From NCBI GenBank assembly GCA_014155875.1, contig JACEFZ010001340.1:20001-84000 (forward strand): a stretch of 64,000 bases of DNA, in the 5' to 3' direction. Made by a program: the position numbers and the translations under genes. Shown here piece by piece: positions 44,110 to 54,350 of this stretch (positions are counted from its first letter, which is position 1; every line of letters starts with the position of its first letter). The stretch comes from Cepaea nemoralis. Lineage: Eukaryota; Mollusca; Gastropoda; Stylommatophora; Helicidae. The notes under the pieces were generated by a model. It did not search any database, had not been told where the DNA came from, and saw nothing but the letters and a program-made list of their open reading frames with translations.

Positions 44110-44920
44110 TTTTTTGCAGAAGATGCAGGGGTCAACCAGTAGGAGGATGACACGGGACATTGCAGTCATCTTAAGCTTGACAACGGTTCTAAATTGCTGT
44201 TATGTAGCCAGGGGCGCAGAGTTGGGCTGTGCGCCCAACCTTGCAAAATTCCCCCTTGGCTTGTGCATTTATCACCTCTGGCAGCAAAACTTAAACTCCT
44301 GGCCTTCACGTGGTGGAACTATTTTATCTAATAGGAGAAGGGGCGACGGCGAGTCTGGGGCGACGGCGAGTCTAGGGCGACGGCGAGTCTGGGGCGACGG
44401 CGGGTCTGGGGCAACGGCAAGCATCTGGCGCCATAAAAACACCAGACTGCTCTAGATATATATATGCATACACGTGTGTATATACATACATATCTAAACT
44501 CGAGTAAAAGATCACAGTCTACTACAGTAAAGGAAAGGTGCTGAAGTTGGAGTAACCAGCCAGGAGGCGCACCACATAAACCATGCCATGGAATTTGTCA
44601 ATTACCACTATGGATCACTGAGTGAACTAAGAAAGACAGTCAAATTCATACAAGAGACAACACTGCAGTTATAGACAATTTTCACGCGAATAAAATAAGA
44701 AGAAGGCAAGACAATGTATGCTAGAAGATGGTGTTATTAATTAAGCCAGTGTATTATTATCACACTACGCCAGGCTTTTCCGTATTAAAAACTATCTTTA
44801 CAACAGGAGGCTTCTGTTCTGGGCTAATGTAATCCTACCTGCCAAGGCAGTTATTACGCAGTATGCAGGCTGGACTATTTATATGTCACCTCAGATACAT
44901 AACAACATTTTGCTGCAATA
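44110..44920. other. No gene seen; 17-bp GC-rich tandem repeat at 44336-44420
   Basis: GGGGCGACGGCGAGTCT occurs about five times in a row. The remainder is unassigned. Confidence 0.55.
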
Positions 44921-44924
44921 GGGA

Positions 44925-44998
44925 TTTGAACCTATTCTACTAGGTCTGGGAAATTGGTATCCTCCTAACCTCTTGACCAACAGTTCTACTATTATTAT
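44925..44998 (-). repeat. tRNA-derived SINE head, minus strand
   Basis: On the minus strand TGGTCAAGAGGTTAGGAGGA fits box A and ATAGGTTCAAATCCCTAT is a perfect box B with a paired T-arm stem (ATAGG/CCTAT). Other arms do not close, so it is not a functional tRNA gene. No tail was recognised to the left. Confidence 0.6.
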
Positions 44999-45380
44999 AA
45001 CTTACTTTTTCCAAAGTACATGTCCTTTCACATTGCACTCTTTACCACTGGTTTTATTTTGATTTTATTTTCAGAGATAATTCAATTTTCCCATCAATAA
45101 TGCAGTTGTGGGGATAATTATATTGTTATGATTATTATGTGTTTAATACTGCGCTAGTAATCATACATGTATCACTCTTAGATGCCGTGATTTCTCAATA
45201 TTTTGTTCACTGATTACATGAAAGCATTGGATGATATGTCTAGCTGCTTTGTTCTTATCTACATGAATGTACATTACAACTGCACCTTGTTCACACAAAA
45301 GATGGAATTTCTATATGTTAATACTCCCACGTCAAGTGTCTCGTCATAAACCATTGCTCATACAAATCTAGGAGATGCAG
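44999..45380. other. No gene seen
   Basis: AT-rich unassigned sequence. Confidence 0.5.
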
Positions 45381-45672
45381 TTGTGTAGTAGCCATCACAC
45401 TGGTGGTCAGTTGTGTAGTAGCCATCACACTGGTGGTCAGTTGTGTAGTAGCCATCACACTGGTGGTCAGTTGTGTAGTAGACATCACACTGGTGGTCAG
45501 TTGTGTAGTAGCCATCACACTGGTGGTCAGATGTGTAGTAGCCATCACACTGGTGGTCAGTTGTGTAGTGGCCATCACACTGGTGGTCAGTTGTGTAGTA
45601 GCCATCACACTGGTGGTCAGTTGTGTAGTAGCCATCACACTGGTGGTCAGTTGTGTAGTAGCCATCACACTG
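45381..45672. repeat. 30-bp tandem repeat, 10 units
   Basis: Unit TTGTGTAGTAGCCATCACAC + TGGTGGTCAG, nearly perfect. Frames stay open on both strands because 30 is divisible by three. Confidence 0.97.
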
Positions 45673-45697
45673 ATACAAACAGATGTTTATTATAAAA

Positions 45698-45800
45698 TGA
45701 CCAGGGCTCCCAGGTTGACCCAGTCTAAAAAGAGCTACCAGGAAATGTCCAGGGAAGTAAAGGTGTCATTGACACTGGCCACATGACCCTCCAGTGATGA
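45698..45800 (+). repeat. Dispersed repeat D, copy 2
   Basis: AGGTTGACCCAGTCTAAAAA, GAGCTACCAGGAAATGTCCA, GGGAAGTAAAGGTGTCATTG and ACTGGCCACAT match the copy at 52870-52970. Confidence 0.55.
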
Positions 45801-45987
45801 CTGGTATATACATACATAGAACATATACCCCTAGGCCTGGGAAAGGCTTGTTTACTTTATTTGTTTACTGACATGCACATACATAAGAACTGCAGCGTGT
45901 TCATATAAACGTTGTCAGTCTATATGTTTCCATGTTTATAATAAAAACAACCTGTCTCATATGACACCACAACTCATACATATTTTT

Positions 45988-46215
45988 TTATGTTGCATAT
46001 CCCTTACAGGACGTTGCAGTTAACACCAACATTTTTCAGCTGCTGTTGATGTACTAGGCAAGATTACATTCAGAAGTTTGCCATTGCTTTCTGAGCAACC
46101 GGCTCACATACCCCCGTAAGTTACCAGAGCGGCGAGAACCGCTGCCGATTCTCACGCAGCTGCGTTACTCACAAGAATATACGGGATGATGGAGAAAGAC
46201 GTTAACCCCTACACA
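45988..46215 (-). repeat. Full-length SINE with the shared tail, minus strand
   Basis: Tail: TTGCATATCCCTTACAGGAC + GTTGCAG. Body: GTTAACACCAACATTTTTCA, AGGCAAGATTACATTCAGAA, GAGCAACCGGCTC. Head: on the minus strand box B-like AGCGGTTCTCGCCGCTC and GTTAACGTCTTTCTCCATCA. Body and head also match 51840-52043 (minus), so this copy links the tail of one SINE with the head of another. Confidence 0.72.
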
Positions 46216-46419
46216 AGGGAGGCCAGCCTCATACAAATATATAGAGTATAAAAACCAGTTCATTTAACACCCTCAATATAAAATCTATATAACCGTATTT
46301 AACCATATAACCAAACAGATAACAAAGACTGTATAAAACAAATAGCACTCTCATTCCTGCAATAATTACATTACAGTTTTCTTTCCCATCAACCAGCCAT
46401 ACATCTGCCTATGTACATC

Positions 46420-46856
46420 TACTAATACAGTGTTTCTCAACCGGTGGGGAATTCCCCCCCCCCCCCAGGGGGGAATTTTGGGGTTTCCAGGGGGGGGGGG
46501 GGATGAAGATTATTTCAAGATCGCGTTAATACAAGAACCGATTACTTGATATTGTTTTTCCCTTCATACTTTACGGTTCTGTACGTATCATCCTTCTGAA
46601 ATTCATTTTATAACGTAAGTAGATCCGCAAATCACATTTTATGTAGATGTCTAGACTTGTTTTAGTATGTGCTATTAAATTTAGCTTCAATTATTATTAG
46701 TATACTGTGTAGGGGCAGGGGGAATTTTTAGGGAGGAAATACGAAAGGGGGAATGACGTTCTAAAATTATGGTGGGGGGGGGGGGGGAAATGACGTCCTA
46801 AAAACATGGTAAAGGGGGGCACGGGCCAAAAAAGGTTGAGAACCACTGTACTAATA
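46420..46856 (-). mobile_element. hAT MITE 2 with 8-bp target duplication
   Basis: Ends CAGTGTTTCTCAACC (46428) and GGTTGAGAACCACTG (ends 46848), flanked by TACTAATA at 46420-46427 and 46849-46856. The body is the reverse complement of hAT MITE 1: CTTTACGGTTCTGTAC, TGTAGATGTCTAGACT, TGCTATTAAATTTAGCTTC and GGGCCAAAAAAGGTTGAGAA. Length 421 bp, non-coding, with long C and G homopolymers. Confidence 0.92.
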
Positions 46857-46984
46857 CATCCATAATTATGCTGCAATACAGGACAGCATGAAGTTCATTT
46901 ATGTAGTCATAGAGGACAAATGTCAGGATGATACTATACAAATACTCAATACCTGCAGGAATTGTGGGGCCAGTATTCTAATCA

Positions 46985-47335
46985 CTGTACTGGTGAAAAT
47001 AATTCGATGTTCCCATCACTACTGTACTGGTGGGGATAATTCAATGTTTCTATTACTACTGTACATGTGGGGATTATTCAATGTTCCTATCACTACTGCA
47101 CTTGGGGGGATAACTTAATGTTCTCATCACAAATGTACTTGTGGGGATAATTCAATGTTCCTATCACTACTGTACATGTGGGGATAATTCAATGTTCCTA
47201 TCACTACTGTACTTGTGTGGATAAGTCAATATCCCCATCACAACTGTACTTGTGGGGATAATTCAATGTTCCCATCACTACTGTACTTGTGGGGATAATT
47301 CAATGTTCCCATCACTACTGTACTCACGGAAATAA
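46985..47335. repeat. 37-bp minisatellite, about 9 units
   Basis: Unit CACTACTGTACTTGTGGGGA followed by TAATTCAATGTTCCCAT, with some single-base differences. Confidence 0.92.
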
Positions 47336-47544
47336 TCCTGAGACCCTACTAGTGCCATCTGAAACAGATCAGATCGTGGTTGATCTTATGTATAATTGTA
47401 ACTGTGATGAAGTGGTCCTGGAATCACATAAATCAATCCAGTCTGCTAGTTCTGACCCTAAACTGACTGACATTACTAGCTCCAACTGCACCAGAAACAT
47501 CCCTACGGCCATATTTGTGAATGTGTAGTCAGGTTATAGCTTAC

Positions 47545-47675
47545 TTAACAGATTCAGTGCCAAACAAACAGAAGGTTTGGACCAAACAAACAGAAGGTTT
47601 GGACCAAACAAACAGATGGTTTGGACCAAACAAATACGGATGGCGGAAAATGGGAAATAAGGGTGTCAAACTTAT
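47545..47675. mobile_element. TTAA MITE end with internal 22-bp tandem repeat
   Basis: TTAACAGATTCAGTGCC followed by four units of AAACAAACAGAAGGTTTGGACC type and then GGATGGCGGAAAATGGGAAA. Terminus and GTTTGGACC phrase match the MITEs at 25844, 35629 and 39932. The second terminus was not found, and a LINE starts about 20 bp further. Confidence 0.6.
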
Positions 47676-47689
47676 GACTTAAAAGATGT

Positions 47690-49430
47690 TAATATTATGA
47701 TAGCAAACATGCAGAATACTTTCAAGAACTACTTAACCCCACAGATAACATAGGAAACCTCACTTTTGTGCCTAAACGCCAGGGACAGCAAGAACCAAAT
47801 TTCATACCTGCAGAAGTCAAAGCAGTTATACATAAAAGTCCTAAAAACAAATCACCAGGTCCAGATGGAATCACCACAGAAGCTATTCAGGCCTGTGGGG
47901 AAACAGGAATTAAATGGCTAACAAGACACCTGCGAAATGAGATGCCTGAGGAGAGCTGCCAACTTAACAATCCGAGACCGAGTAAGAAATGTTACTATCA
48001 GACAGACTGTGGGATCAACACCTTGTGCCACATTTATTGAAAGACAGAAGATCAAGTGGTTTGGCCATGTTGTTAGAATGGGAAGAAAGAAAAGTCCCAG
48101 ATGATTGGCAACAGGCAATAATATTACCAATATGGAAAAAGAAAGGCAATATGAGAGAGTGCGAAACATACAGAGGTATATCACTCCTGAGCCATATAGG
48201 GAAAATGTATGCAAAACTTTTGGAACAAAGAGCTAGACCAATAGTTGAACAACAGTTAAGCAGAGCACAATTCGGTTTTCGGAAAGGTAAAAGTTGCACT
48301 GATGCATTATTTACACTTAGACAACTTTGTGAACAAACTATTGAATATAGTGACCAGCAGAATATTGTGTTTGTAGATCAGGAAAAGGCTTTTGATAGAG
48401 TAGACAGATACAAATTATGGACCATCCTTGAAGACTATGGGATAGAAGGGCAACTGCTAGAAAACATCATAGCCATGTACCACTCGAGCCAAAGTGCAGT
48501 AAGAACACAGGAAGGTATATCAGATATGTTCACAGTCAATACAGGAGTGAGACAGGGATGTGTGCTCTCTCCCTGCTATTCAATATTTACATGGACAGAA
48601 TTTCCAAGAAGCAAGTCTCGACAGACCAGATTCAGAAAATTTAGAACTCTTTACTCCAGATGAAACAACTGACCCACAGGGAATAAATGAACTTCTATTT
48701 GCAGATGATCAGTGCCTGTTTTACAGCGACGAGGGCAGACTACAAAATCATATTACTAATCTGAGTTCAACCTGCAGCAGATACAATATGAGTATAAACA
48801 CAGCCAAAACCGAAGTAATGCAAGTTAGCAGATCGCCAGGCCCACTAAGTATACAGATAAATAACACACCTCTTGAAACAAGTTAAAGAATTCAAATACC
48901 TTGGAAGTATGATCACAGAAGATGGCAGATTAGACAGAGAAATTGAAATCAGATGTCAAAAAGCTAGTGCACTTACATATCAACTGTCACCCTTACTGAA
49001 ACATCCAAACATACCCATGTCCGCAAAACGACAGATAATAAACAGCATATTCACACCAACCCTATGCTACCAATCTCAAACCTGGACTTTATCCAAATTA
49101 CACCTTCGCAAAATCAACACCTGCGAAATGAGATGCCTGAGGAGAGCTGCCAACTTAACAATCCGAGACCGAGTAAGAAATGTTACTATCAGACAGACTG
49201 TGGGATCAACACCTTGTGCCACATTTAATGAAAGACAGAAGATCAAGTGGTTTGGCCATGTTGTTAGAATGCAACATCAGCAACTACCATCACTGGCCTT
49301 ACATCAAAGTTCATCTGCGACGAGACCACGAGGACGTCCAAGAAGAAAATGGATTGACGACATCAGAGACATTGTACAACCACACGGAATGACACTATCC
49401 AGTGCCGCCCACCGGGTATTTTAACTATAG
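47690..49430 (+). mobile_element. LINE with self-derived 155-bp internal insertion
   Basis: A third LINE family. It is 5'-truncated just upstream of the RT and runs to the end of ORF2. A 155-bp stretch of its own 3' coding region (49117-49271) is present a second time at 47926-48080 with one mismatch, in the same orientation, within the fingers part of the RT. At least three frameshifts follow. The 3' end is not clear; no simple-repeat tail is seen. Confidence 0.82.
47696..49424 (+). pseudogene. LINE ORF2 reverse transcriptase, broken
   Basis: The RT would copy the element RNA at the insertion site. In order: HAEYFQELLNP (47708), VIHKSPKNKSPGPDGITTEA (47825), ETGIKWLTRHL (47900), then the foreign 155 bp, then WEERKVPDDWQQAIILPIWK (48078), YRGISLLSHIGKMYAKLLEQ (48170), AQFGFRKGKSCTDALFTLRQ (48266), FVDQEKAFDRVDR (48370), GVRQGCVLSP (48546), catalytic LFADDQCL (48696; Phe in place of the common Tyr), EFKYLGSMITEDGR (48885), YQSQTWTLSKLHLRKI (49070), RCLRRAANLTIRDRVRNVTI, KWFGHVVRM (49246) and RPRGRPRRKWIDDIRDIV. 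Frame changes lie at the insertion, near 48573, 48645 and 48880. Not functional. Confidence 0.85.
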
Positions 49431-49792
49431 TTTGATTTACAAGCCCATGGCAGCTATGGGAAGTTTGAATAGGATGAATTATCATATCATGGCATTTACT
49501 CAGTGTCCTCACTGTAACACTGTGACAACCACACCTTCGTTTCTTCTTGCATTCATACTACAGGCGTGCAATCAGAGTCCACGCACATTTCTGCAATCCT
49601 CCATCAGTATATGTGAAACTAAAGATTGCATACACACACGATACTTGCATACAAACACGATACTTGCACACACAATCAGCTGGGTATTCTGGGACACAAT
49701 CCGACGCCTCACTGACATACTACCCTCTTGGCACTGGGTGAGTCCGGTATGGCAACATATCTGAAATATAAGACAGGAAATAACTGAGAACT
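49431..49792. other. No gene seen
   Basis: Unassigned. ACACACGATACTTGCATACA + AACACGATACTTGCA is a short duplication at 49633. Confidence 0.5.
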
Positions 49793-49794
49793 GT

Positions 49795-50640
49795 TGAAGC
49801 GTAATAATGTGTTATTGCTATAACATACACAGACTGGTCTCACAGACACAGACAATGTAACAGTGACAGCCTACTAGTGCTGTAACAGACACAGACAATG
49901 GAACAGTGACAGTCTACTAATGCTATAACAGACATAGACAATGTAACAGTGACAGCCTACTAGTGCTGTAACAGACTCAGACAATGTAACAGTGACAGCC
50001 TACTAGTGCTGTAACAGACACAGACAATGGAACAGTGACAGTCTACTAATGCTATAACAGACATAGACAATGTAACAGTGACAGTCTACTAGTGCTGTAA
50101 CAGACACAGACAATATAACAGTTACAGTCTACTAATGCTATAACAGACACAGACAATGTAACAGTAACAGCCTACTAGTGCTATAACAGACACAATGTAA
50201 CAGTAACAATCTACTAGTGCAGTAACAGACACAGACAATATAACAGTAATAATCTACTAGTGCTGTAACAGACACAGACAATATAACAGTAACAGTCTAC
50301 TAGTGCTGTAACAGACACAGACAATATAACAGTAACAATCTTCTAGTGCTATAACAGATACAGACAATGTAACAGTGACAGTCTACTAATGCTATGATAG
50401 ACACAGACAATGTAACAGTAACAATCTACTAGTGCTGTAACAGACACAGACAATATAACAGTAACAATCTACTAGTGCAGTAACAGACACAGACAATACA
50501 ACAGTAACAATCTACTAGTGCTGTAACAGACACAGACAATGTAAATGTCTGCTATTCGTGTAACAGACACGGTTGTTGTCACAGATATAAAAAATGTAAC
50601 AATAACAATCTACAAGTGCTATACACTACTATAACAGATA
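49795..50640. repeat. 43-bp minisatellite, about 19 units
   Basis: Unit ACAGACACAGACAATGTAAC + AGTGACAGCCTACTAGTGCT + GTA. Subtypes (AATGTAACAGTGACAG, AATATAACAGTAACAA) are clustered by region. Confidence 0.93.
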
Positions 50641-50939
50641 CGGACTCGTGTCATTGACATAAACACACGCAGACAGATATCGGCCAGTTATATCTGCTGA
50701 GCGCCTAACCATCCGTGCAATCGAACATTCCCACTTTCACTTAGTAACAACAAAACCAGTACATATTTTCATCACTGCACTCCGGGCACGATCATGGGTG
50801 CTCTGATCTCTGCCGTAGTAGACCCATTAGCGCACAGCAACTAACAGTGCCTACCCATCGTTGATTGGCCAGCTTCCTCGAGCGTTACGTGTGTGTTGCT
50901 TCTCTCTGACCACACTGATCTCAATTCGAACACTTGCAT

Positions 50940-51001
50940 GCTTCTTCTTCTTCTTCTTCTTCTTCTTCTTCTTCTTCTTCTTCTTCTTCTTCTTCTTCTT
51001 C
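50940..51001. repeat. (CTT)n microsatellite, left arm
   Basis: About 20 CTT triplets, complementary to the GAA tract that begins about 105 bp downstream. Confidence 0.97.
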
Positions 51002-51105
51002 TACTGCCATTAAAAGAGGTAAAACAAACGTTGATCGCAGAAGAAGGAGAGGAGGTGGAGCAGCAGCGTCTCTGCAGCAGTAGCAGTAGTAGCAGCAGTA
51101 ACATG

Positions 51106-51202
51106 AGGAGAAGAAGAAGAAGAAGAAGAAGAAGAAGAAGAAGAAGAAGAAGAAGAAGAAGAAGAAGAAGAAGAGAAGAAGAAGAAGAAGAAGAAGAAGA
51201 AA
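51106..51202. repeat. (GAA)n microsatellite, right arm
   Basis: About 30 GAA triplets with one GAG break at 51173. Together with 50940-51001 it makes an inverted pair around a GC-richer centre with CAGCAG/TAGCAG phrases. Confidence 0.97.
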
Positions 51203-51456
51203 GCTTGCATTTTATTTCCGGTCGGACAAGATGGCGTGTCGCATTTTACCAATCACAATGATGGAGAAATGTTCAAGATATCAACGGCCTAAACCAGTGG
51301 TTCTCAACCAGTGGGGACTTCCCCCCCCCTTCCCCAGGGAGGATTTTTAGGGTTTCCAGGGGGGGGGGGGGGATTAAGAACACAGATTGGCAGCCTCAAA
51401 CTGGCTCACACAAAATACGATCGTCGCCCATTATGTGTAAGCAGCGTGGGTGTGTG

Positions 51457-51458
<2 letters not shown>

Positions 51459-51554
<96 letters not shown>
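51459..51554. repeat. (TA)n then (GT)n microsatellite
   Basis: About 40 TA units followed by GTGTGTGTGTGTGT. It is preceded by GGGTGTGTGCTTATA, the same phrase that precedes the second TA tract at 51730. Confidence 0.95.
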
Positions 51555-51555
<1 letters not shown>

Positions 51556-51727
51556 AGGCCGAGAGAGGGGACATGTCGTTTGGGCGCCACATGATCCTCT
51601 GAAGCTCTGCCCAGGCATTGTGATGGAATATTGGCCACAATCCAACTCACACACTTTGGTCTGTCAAGACTGCAAGGTGCCACTCACTGGGTGCATATTT
51701 GGGTATTTATATATATTTGGGTGTGTG

Positions 51728-51729
<2 letters not shown>

Positions 51730-51818
<89 letters not shown>
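51730..51818. repeat. (TA)n microsatellite next to a SINE 3' end
   Basis: About 43 TA units. Its right end runs into TATTATTTTTCCCCGCGTTC, the reverse complement of the SINE 3' end, so on the minus strand the tract is the SINE tail. Confidence 0.92.
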
Positions 51819-51820
<2 letters not shown>

Positions 51821-52044
51821 TTTCCCCGCGTTCCCATCCTGTTTCAGGATATTGCGGTCAACACCAGCATCATTCAGCTGTATGTTGATTCCTAGGCTAG
51901 ATTACGCTCATCAGCACGCCACGACTTTCTGGGCGACCGGCTCCATACTCTCATAAGTCACTGGCGCGACTCGAACCACTTCTAATTCACGTGCGCTCAC
52001 GTCAACCACGAGAGTATTCGGGGTTAACGGAGAAAGCTGCTAAA
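51819..52044 (-). repeat. tRNA-derived SINE inside the hAT element, minus strand
   Basis: On the minus strand: AGCAGCTTTCTCCGTTAACC, CCGAATACTCTCGTGGTTGA, box B GTGGTTCGAGTCGCGCC, GTCGTGGCGTGCTGATGAGC, AATCTAGCCTAGGAATCAAC, ATGCTGGTGTTGACCGCAAT and end GAACGCGGGGAAAAATA. The same family lies at 55860-56052 (plus) and 58285-58480 (plus), where a stretch around box B is lacking, so this copy has the more complete head. Confidence 0.8.
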
Positions 52045-52089
52045 AGGGTGCATAGGCCAAAAAAGGTTGAGAACCACTGGCCTAAACAG

Positions 52090-52850
52090 AAAAGAGTATT
52101 TCAAGCGGAATACACTAAACTCAAGGTGTACAGAGGAGTTAGTATATGGCTGCGGGTTAGTCAGTCGTCAACGTGAACATGGATTCTTTGCCGTTCAATG
52201 GAGTTCATGCACGCAGACCGAGACTCTTCGTGCTAAATTACCAGCGATTGACAGCACAGGGCGAGGCGACGACACAGAAGCGCCGAAGAAAACTACACGG
52301 TGGGAAAGATAGGCAACAGAAACTTGCAGGCGCCAGGAATAGAACCGACGGCATCTACAGACAAGATAAGACTCTTATCAGTAATGAAACCAATACCGAA
52401 GCTCTGGTTTCTAGTAACCTGCCAGTAAAGCCTTATCTCTTGCTGGGTTCAGTTAGTTCCAGAGGAAGAAGGCTGTGAACTCTTACGGAACACGGGGTCA
52501 GTATCTTGTCTGATCTTTGCAAGCATTCATAATATGAAGCCAATACTTAAGGCATTAAATGATACCCAATTTGTATTTCTTATTGCTTTTGTTATAACTT
52601 TTAATAATCGCTTTCTAAGTGTCTATAACATCAAAATAACATCCAAACAGTTAATGATTAAACTTTAACAGTAAATGTAAACTTAAAGGGACAGAAGAAA
52701 CTCGTGTCCACGCATTAAAACACGTTCATTAAGAGGCCCGTCCCAAACGGCGGGTATTTTATTTGTATGTATACTGTAGAATGGGAGAAGTGGTAGGGTA
52801 GCAGCTAGACGCAGGGCTGCTTGACCGAGGTCAACAGCGCGAACCCGCAC
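52090..52850. other. No gene seen
   Basis: Frames at 52067-52312 and 52173-52478 have no domain that I recognise. A B-box-like GCGGGTTCGCGCTG lies on the minus strand at 52837-52850, without a convincing box A. Confidence 0.45.
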
Positions 52851-52859
52851 CAAGGCCGA

Positions 52860-53015
52860 TGTTTTAAAACCGACCTGTGCTTCCGGGTTGACCCAGGCTA
52901 AAATGAGTGGCGGGGAATTTCTTGGAAAGTAAAGGCGATTGATGTGATACTGACCATATCGCCCAGCAAGTGCGGACTGGTCCATAAAACATGGATCTAG
53001 CACCATATGTGCACC
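52860..53015 (+). repeat. Dispersed repeat D, copy 3
   Basis: GGGTTGACCCAGGCTAAAAT, TTTCTTGGAAAGTAAAGGCG, TGATACTGACCATATCGCCC match 45713-45785 and 31960-32060. CATATGTGCACCATGCATG follows. Confidence 0.55.
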
Positions 53016-53089
53016 ATGCATGAAGGTCTGTAAAGGGACCGTTACTTATAGATTATGCTGCAGGATCTCGTCAGCGTGGTTCCATCCCA

Positions 53090-53345
53090 GTCTGAACTTC
53101 CAAACCTGCTGTCCTAACGGTACATTATATGCTGAACTAATGGAAGGGTATATGCCAGGGAAGAGAGGAAGAGGAAGGCCAAAGAGAAGATGGGTGCAGG
53201 ATGTGGCAGATGATCTCCAGATGGGTGTATCGGACGCGGGACATCTTGCATATGATCGAGAGGTTTTCCGGAAGGTTGTTATGGGAGTGAGGTTCTTTAA
53301 AGGGCATGCTACTGAATGAATGAATGAATGAATGAATGAATGAAC
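53090..53345 (+). pseudogene. LINE 3' end with (GAAT)n tail
   Basis: The frame reads AELMEGYMPGKRGRGRPKRR, WVQDVADDLQMGVSDAGHLA, YDREVFRKVVMGVRFFKGHA and stops in the (TGAA)n tail at 53312-53344. GKRGRGRPKRRW and a 'DRxxFRxxV' end are typical of EN-RT LINE C-termini. Only the last 80 residues are present; the rest is lost by 5' truncation. It is a different family from the ones with the (ATG)n tail. Confidence 0.78.
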
Positions 53346-53374
53346 TATTTGGCACTTTTTATTAACAGTGAAAA

Positions 53375-53700
53375 GTAGGCAGTTACAAAGCGAACAGAAG
53401 GCAATGTCGGGGAGAAAAGTAGCCAGTGAAGCAGAGAAAAGTAGGCAGTGTCGGGTAGTAAAGTAAATACTGACAGAGAGAAAAGTAGGCAGTGTTGGGG
53501 AGAAAACTAGACAGTGTCGCAGAGAAAAGAAGGCAGTGACGGATAGAAATGTTGGTAGTGAAAGACAGAAAAGTAGACAGTCAAAGACAGACAAGTAGGC
53601 AGTGATAGAGAAAAGAAGACAATGACAGATATAGACGTGGGCAGTGACAGAGAGAAGAGTAAGCAGTGAAAGATAGAAAAGTAGACAGAGACAGAGAGCA
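53375..53700. repeat. Diverged minisatellite, about 27-32-bp units
   Basis: Phrases GAGAAAAGTAGGCAGTG(TCG/ACA) recur about eleven times with insertions and base changes. Confidence 0.8.
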
Positions 53701-53734
53701 ATTTTCTCTTTACGAAATCCAGCGTACACACATT

Positions 53735-54295
53735 CATCATCATCCAGTGCCTTGCCAGCTGGCGTGGGCGATCATGCCTTTCCACAAATTTCGATCTCCG
53801 ACGTCATGGATCAATTCATGTGTTGACTCCTTTCGGTTCCATGACACAAGACTGTCAAGAATCTTCTCACGTTGTCTTCCTCTATCTATCTTTCCGCAAA
53901 CTTTTCCGGTTGTCGCAAGATGTGTTCAGCTTTTGTCTTCTCATGTGGCCAAAAAATGACGACTGCTTCCTTCTGATGTTTATGACAAGTTGTCTTTGCG
54001 ACTCAGATTCCCTCAAAATGTCCAGAATTACCATTTTGCTGTCCAATTAATTTTCAGCATTCTTCTATAAAACCACATCTCCAATGCCTCCAGGGATATT
54101 TTCGCTTGTTTACTCATTGTCTAGGATTCGAAGCCGTACATTAATATTGGTTGTATGTAACATGCAATAATTCTTTTCCCAACTTTCAAGGGCAGTGACT
54201 TATTGCACAAAACGTTCTTCATTTGATAGAATACAGTTTTTGCTCGTCGTATTATGTTCTTTATCTGGGTGATGCATCTTCCATCTGATATTATT
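53735..54295 (-). pseudogene. RTE-like LINE 3' region, minus strand, sister of 22.3 kb
   Basis: The minus strand gives ISDGRCITQIKNIIRRAKTV, MKNVLCNKSLPLKVGKRIIA, CYIQPILMYGFES(stop), ISLEALEMWFYRRMLKINWT, RESESQRQLVINIRRKQSSF + FGH and RRQKLN. The 3' terminus is CCACGCCAGCTGGCAAGGCA + CTGGATGATGATGAATG. DNA identity with 22290-22860 is high in places (GACAATGACATATTGCACAA / GGCAGTGACTTATTGCACAA, AACGTTCTTCATTTGATAGA). Stops and frame changes throughout. Confidence 0.8.
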
Positions 54296-54313
54296 TATTT
54301 TGTTTACAGGCAT

Positions 54314-54350
54314 GGTTTTTTTTTTTTTGGGGGGGGGGGGGGGGGGGAAT
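54314..54350. repeat. T/G homopolymer junction
   Basis: A run of T followed directly by a run of about 17 G. A likely site of sequencing length error. Confidence 0.9.

Larger units (their letters stand above)
51287..52087 (-). mobile_element. hAT MITE 3 with nested (TA)n tracts and SINE
   Basis: Ends CAGTGGTTCTCAACC (51295) and GGTTGAGAACCACTG (ends 52079), flanked by GCCTAAAC at 51287-51294 and 52080-52087. The first 90 bp (C-run, G-run, GGGTTTCCAG) and the last 40 bp (GCATAGGCCAAAAAAGGTTG) are hAT MITE; the interior is replaced by two (TA)n tracts, an unassigned 180-bp piece and a minus-strand SINE. The total is 785 bp against 421-475 bp in the sister copies. Confidence 0.9.

Noticed and set aside
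44925..44998. Possible functional tRNA gene on the minus strand
   Set aside because: Box B and T-arm are intact, but acceptor and anticodon stems do not pair.
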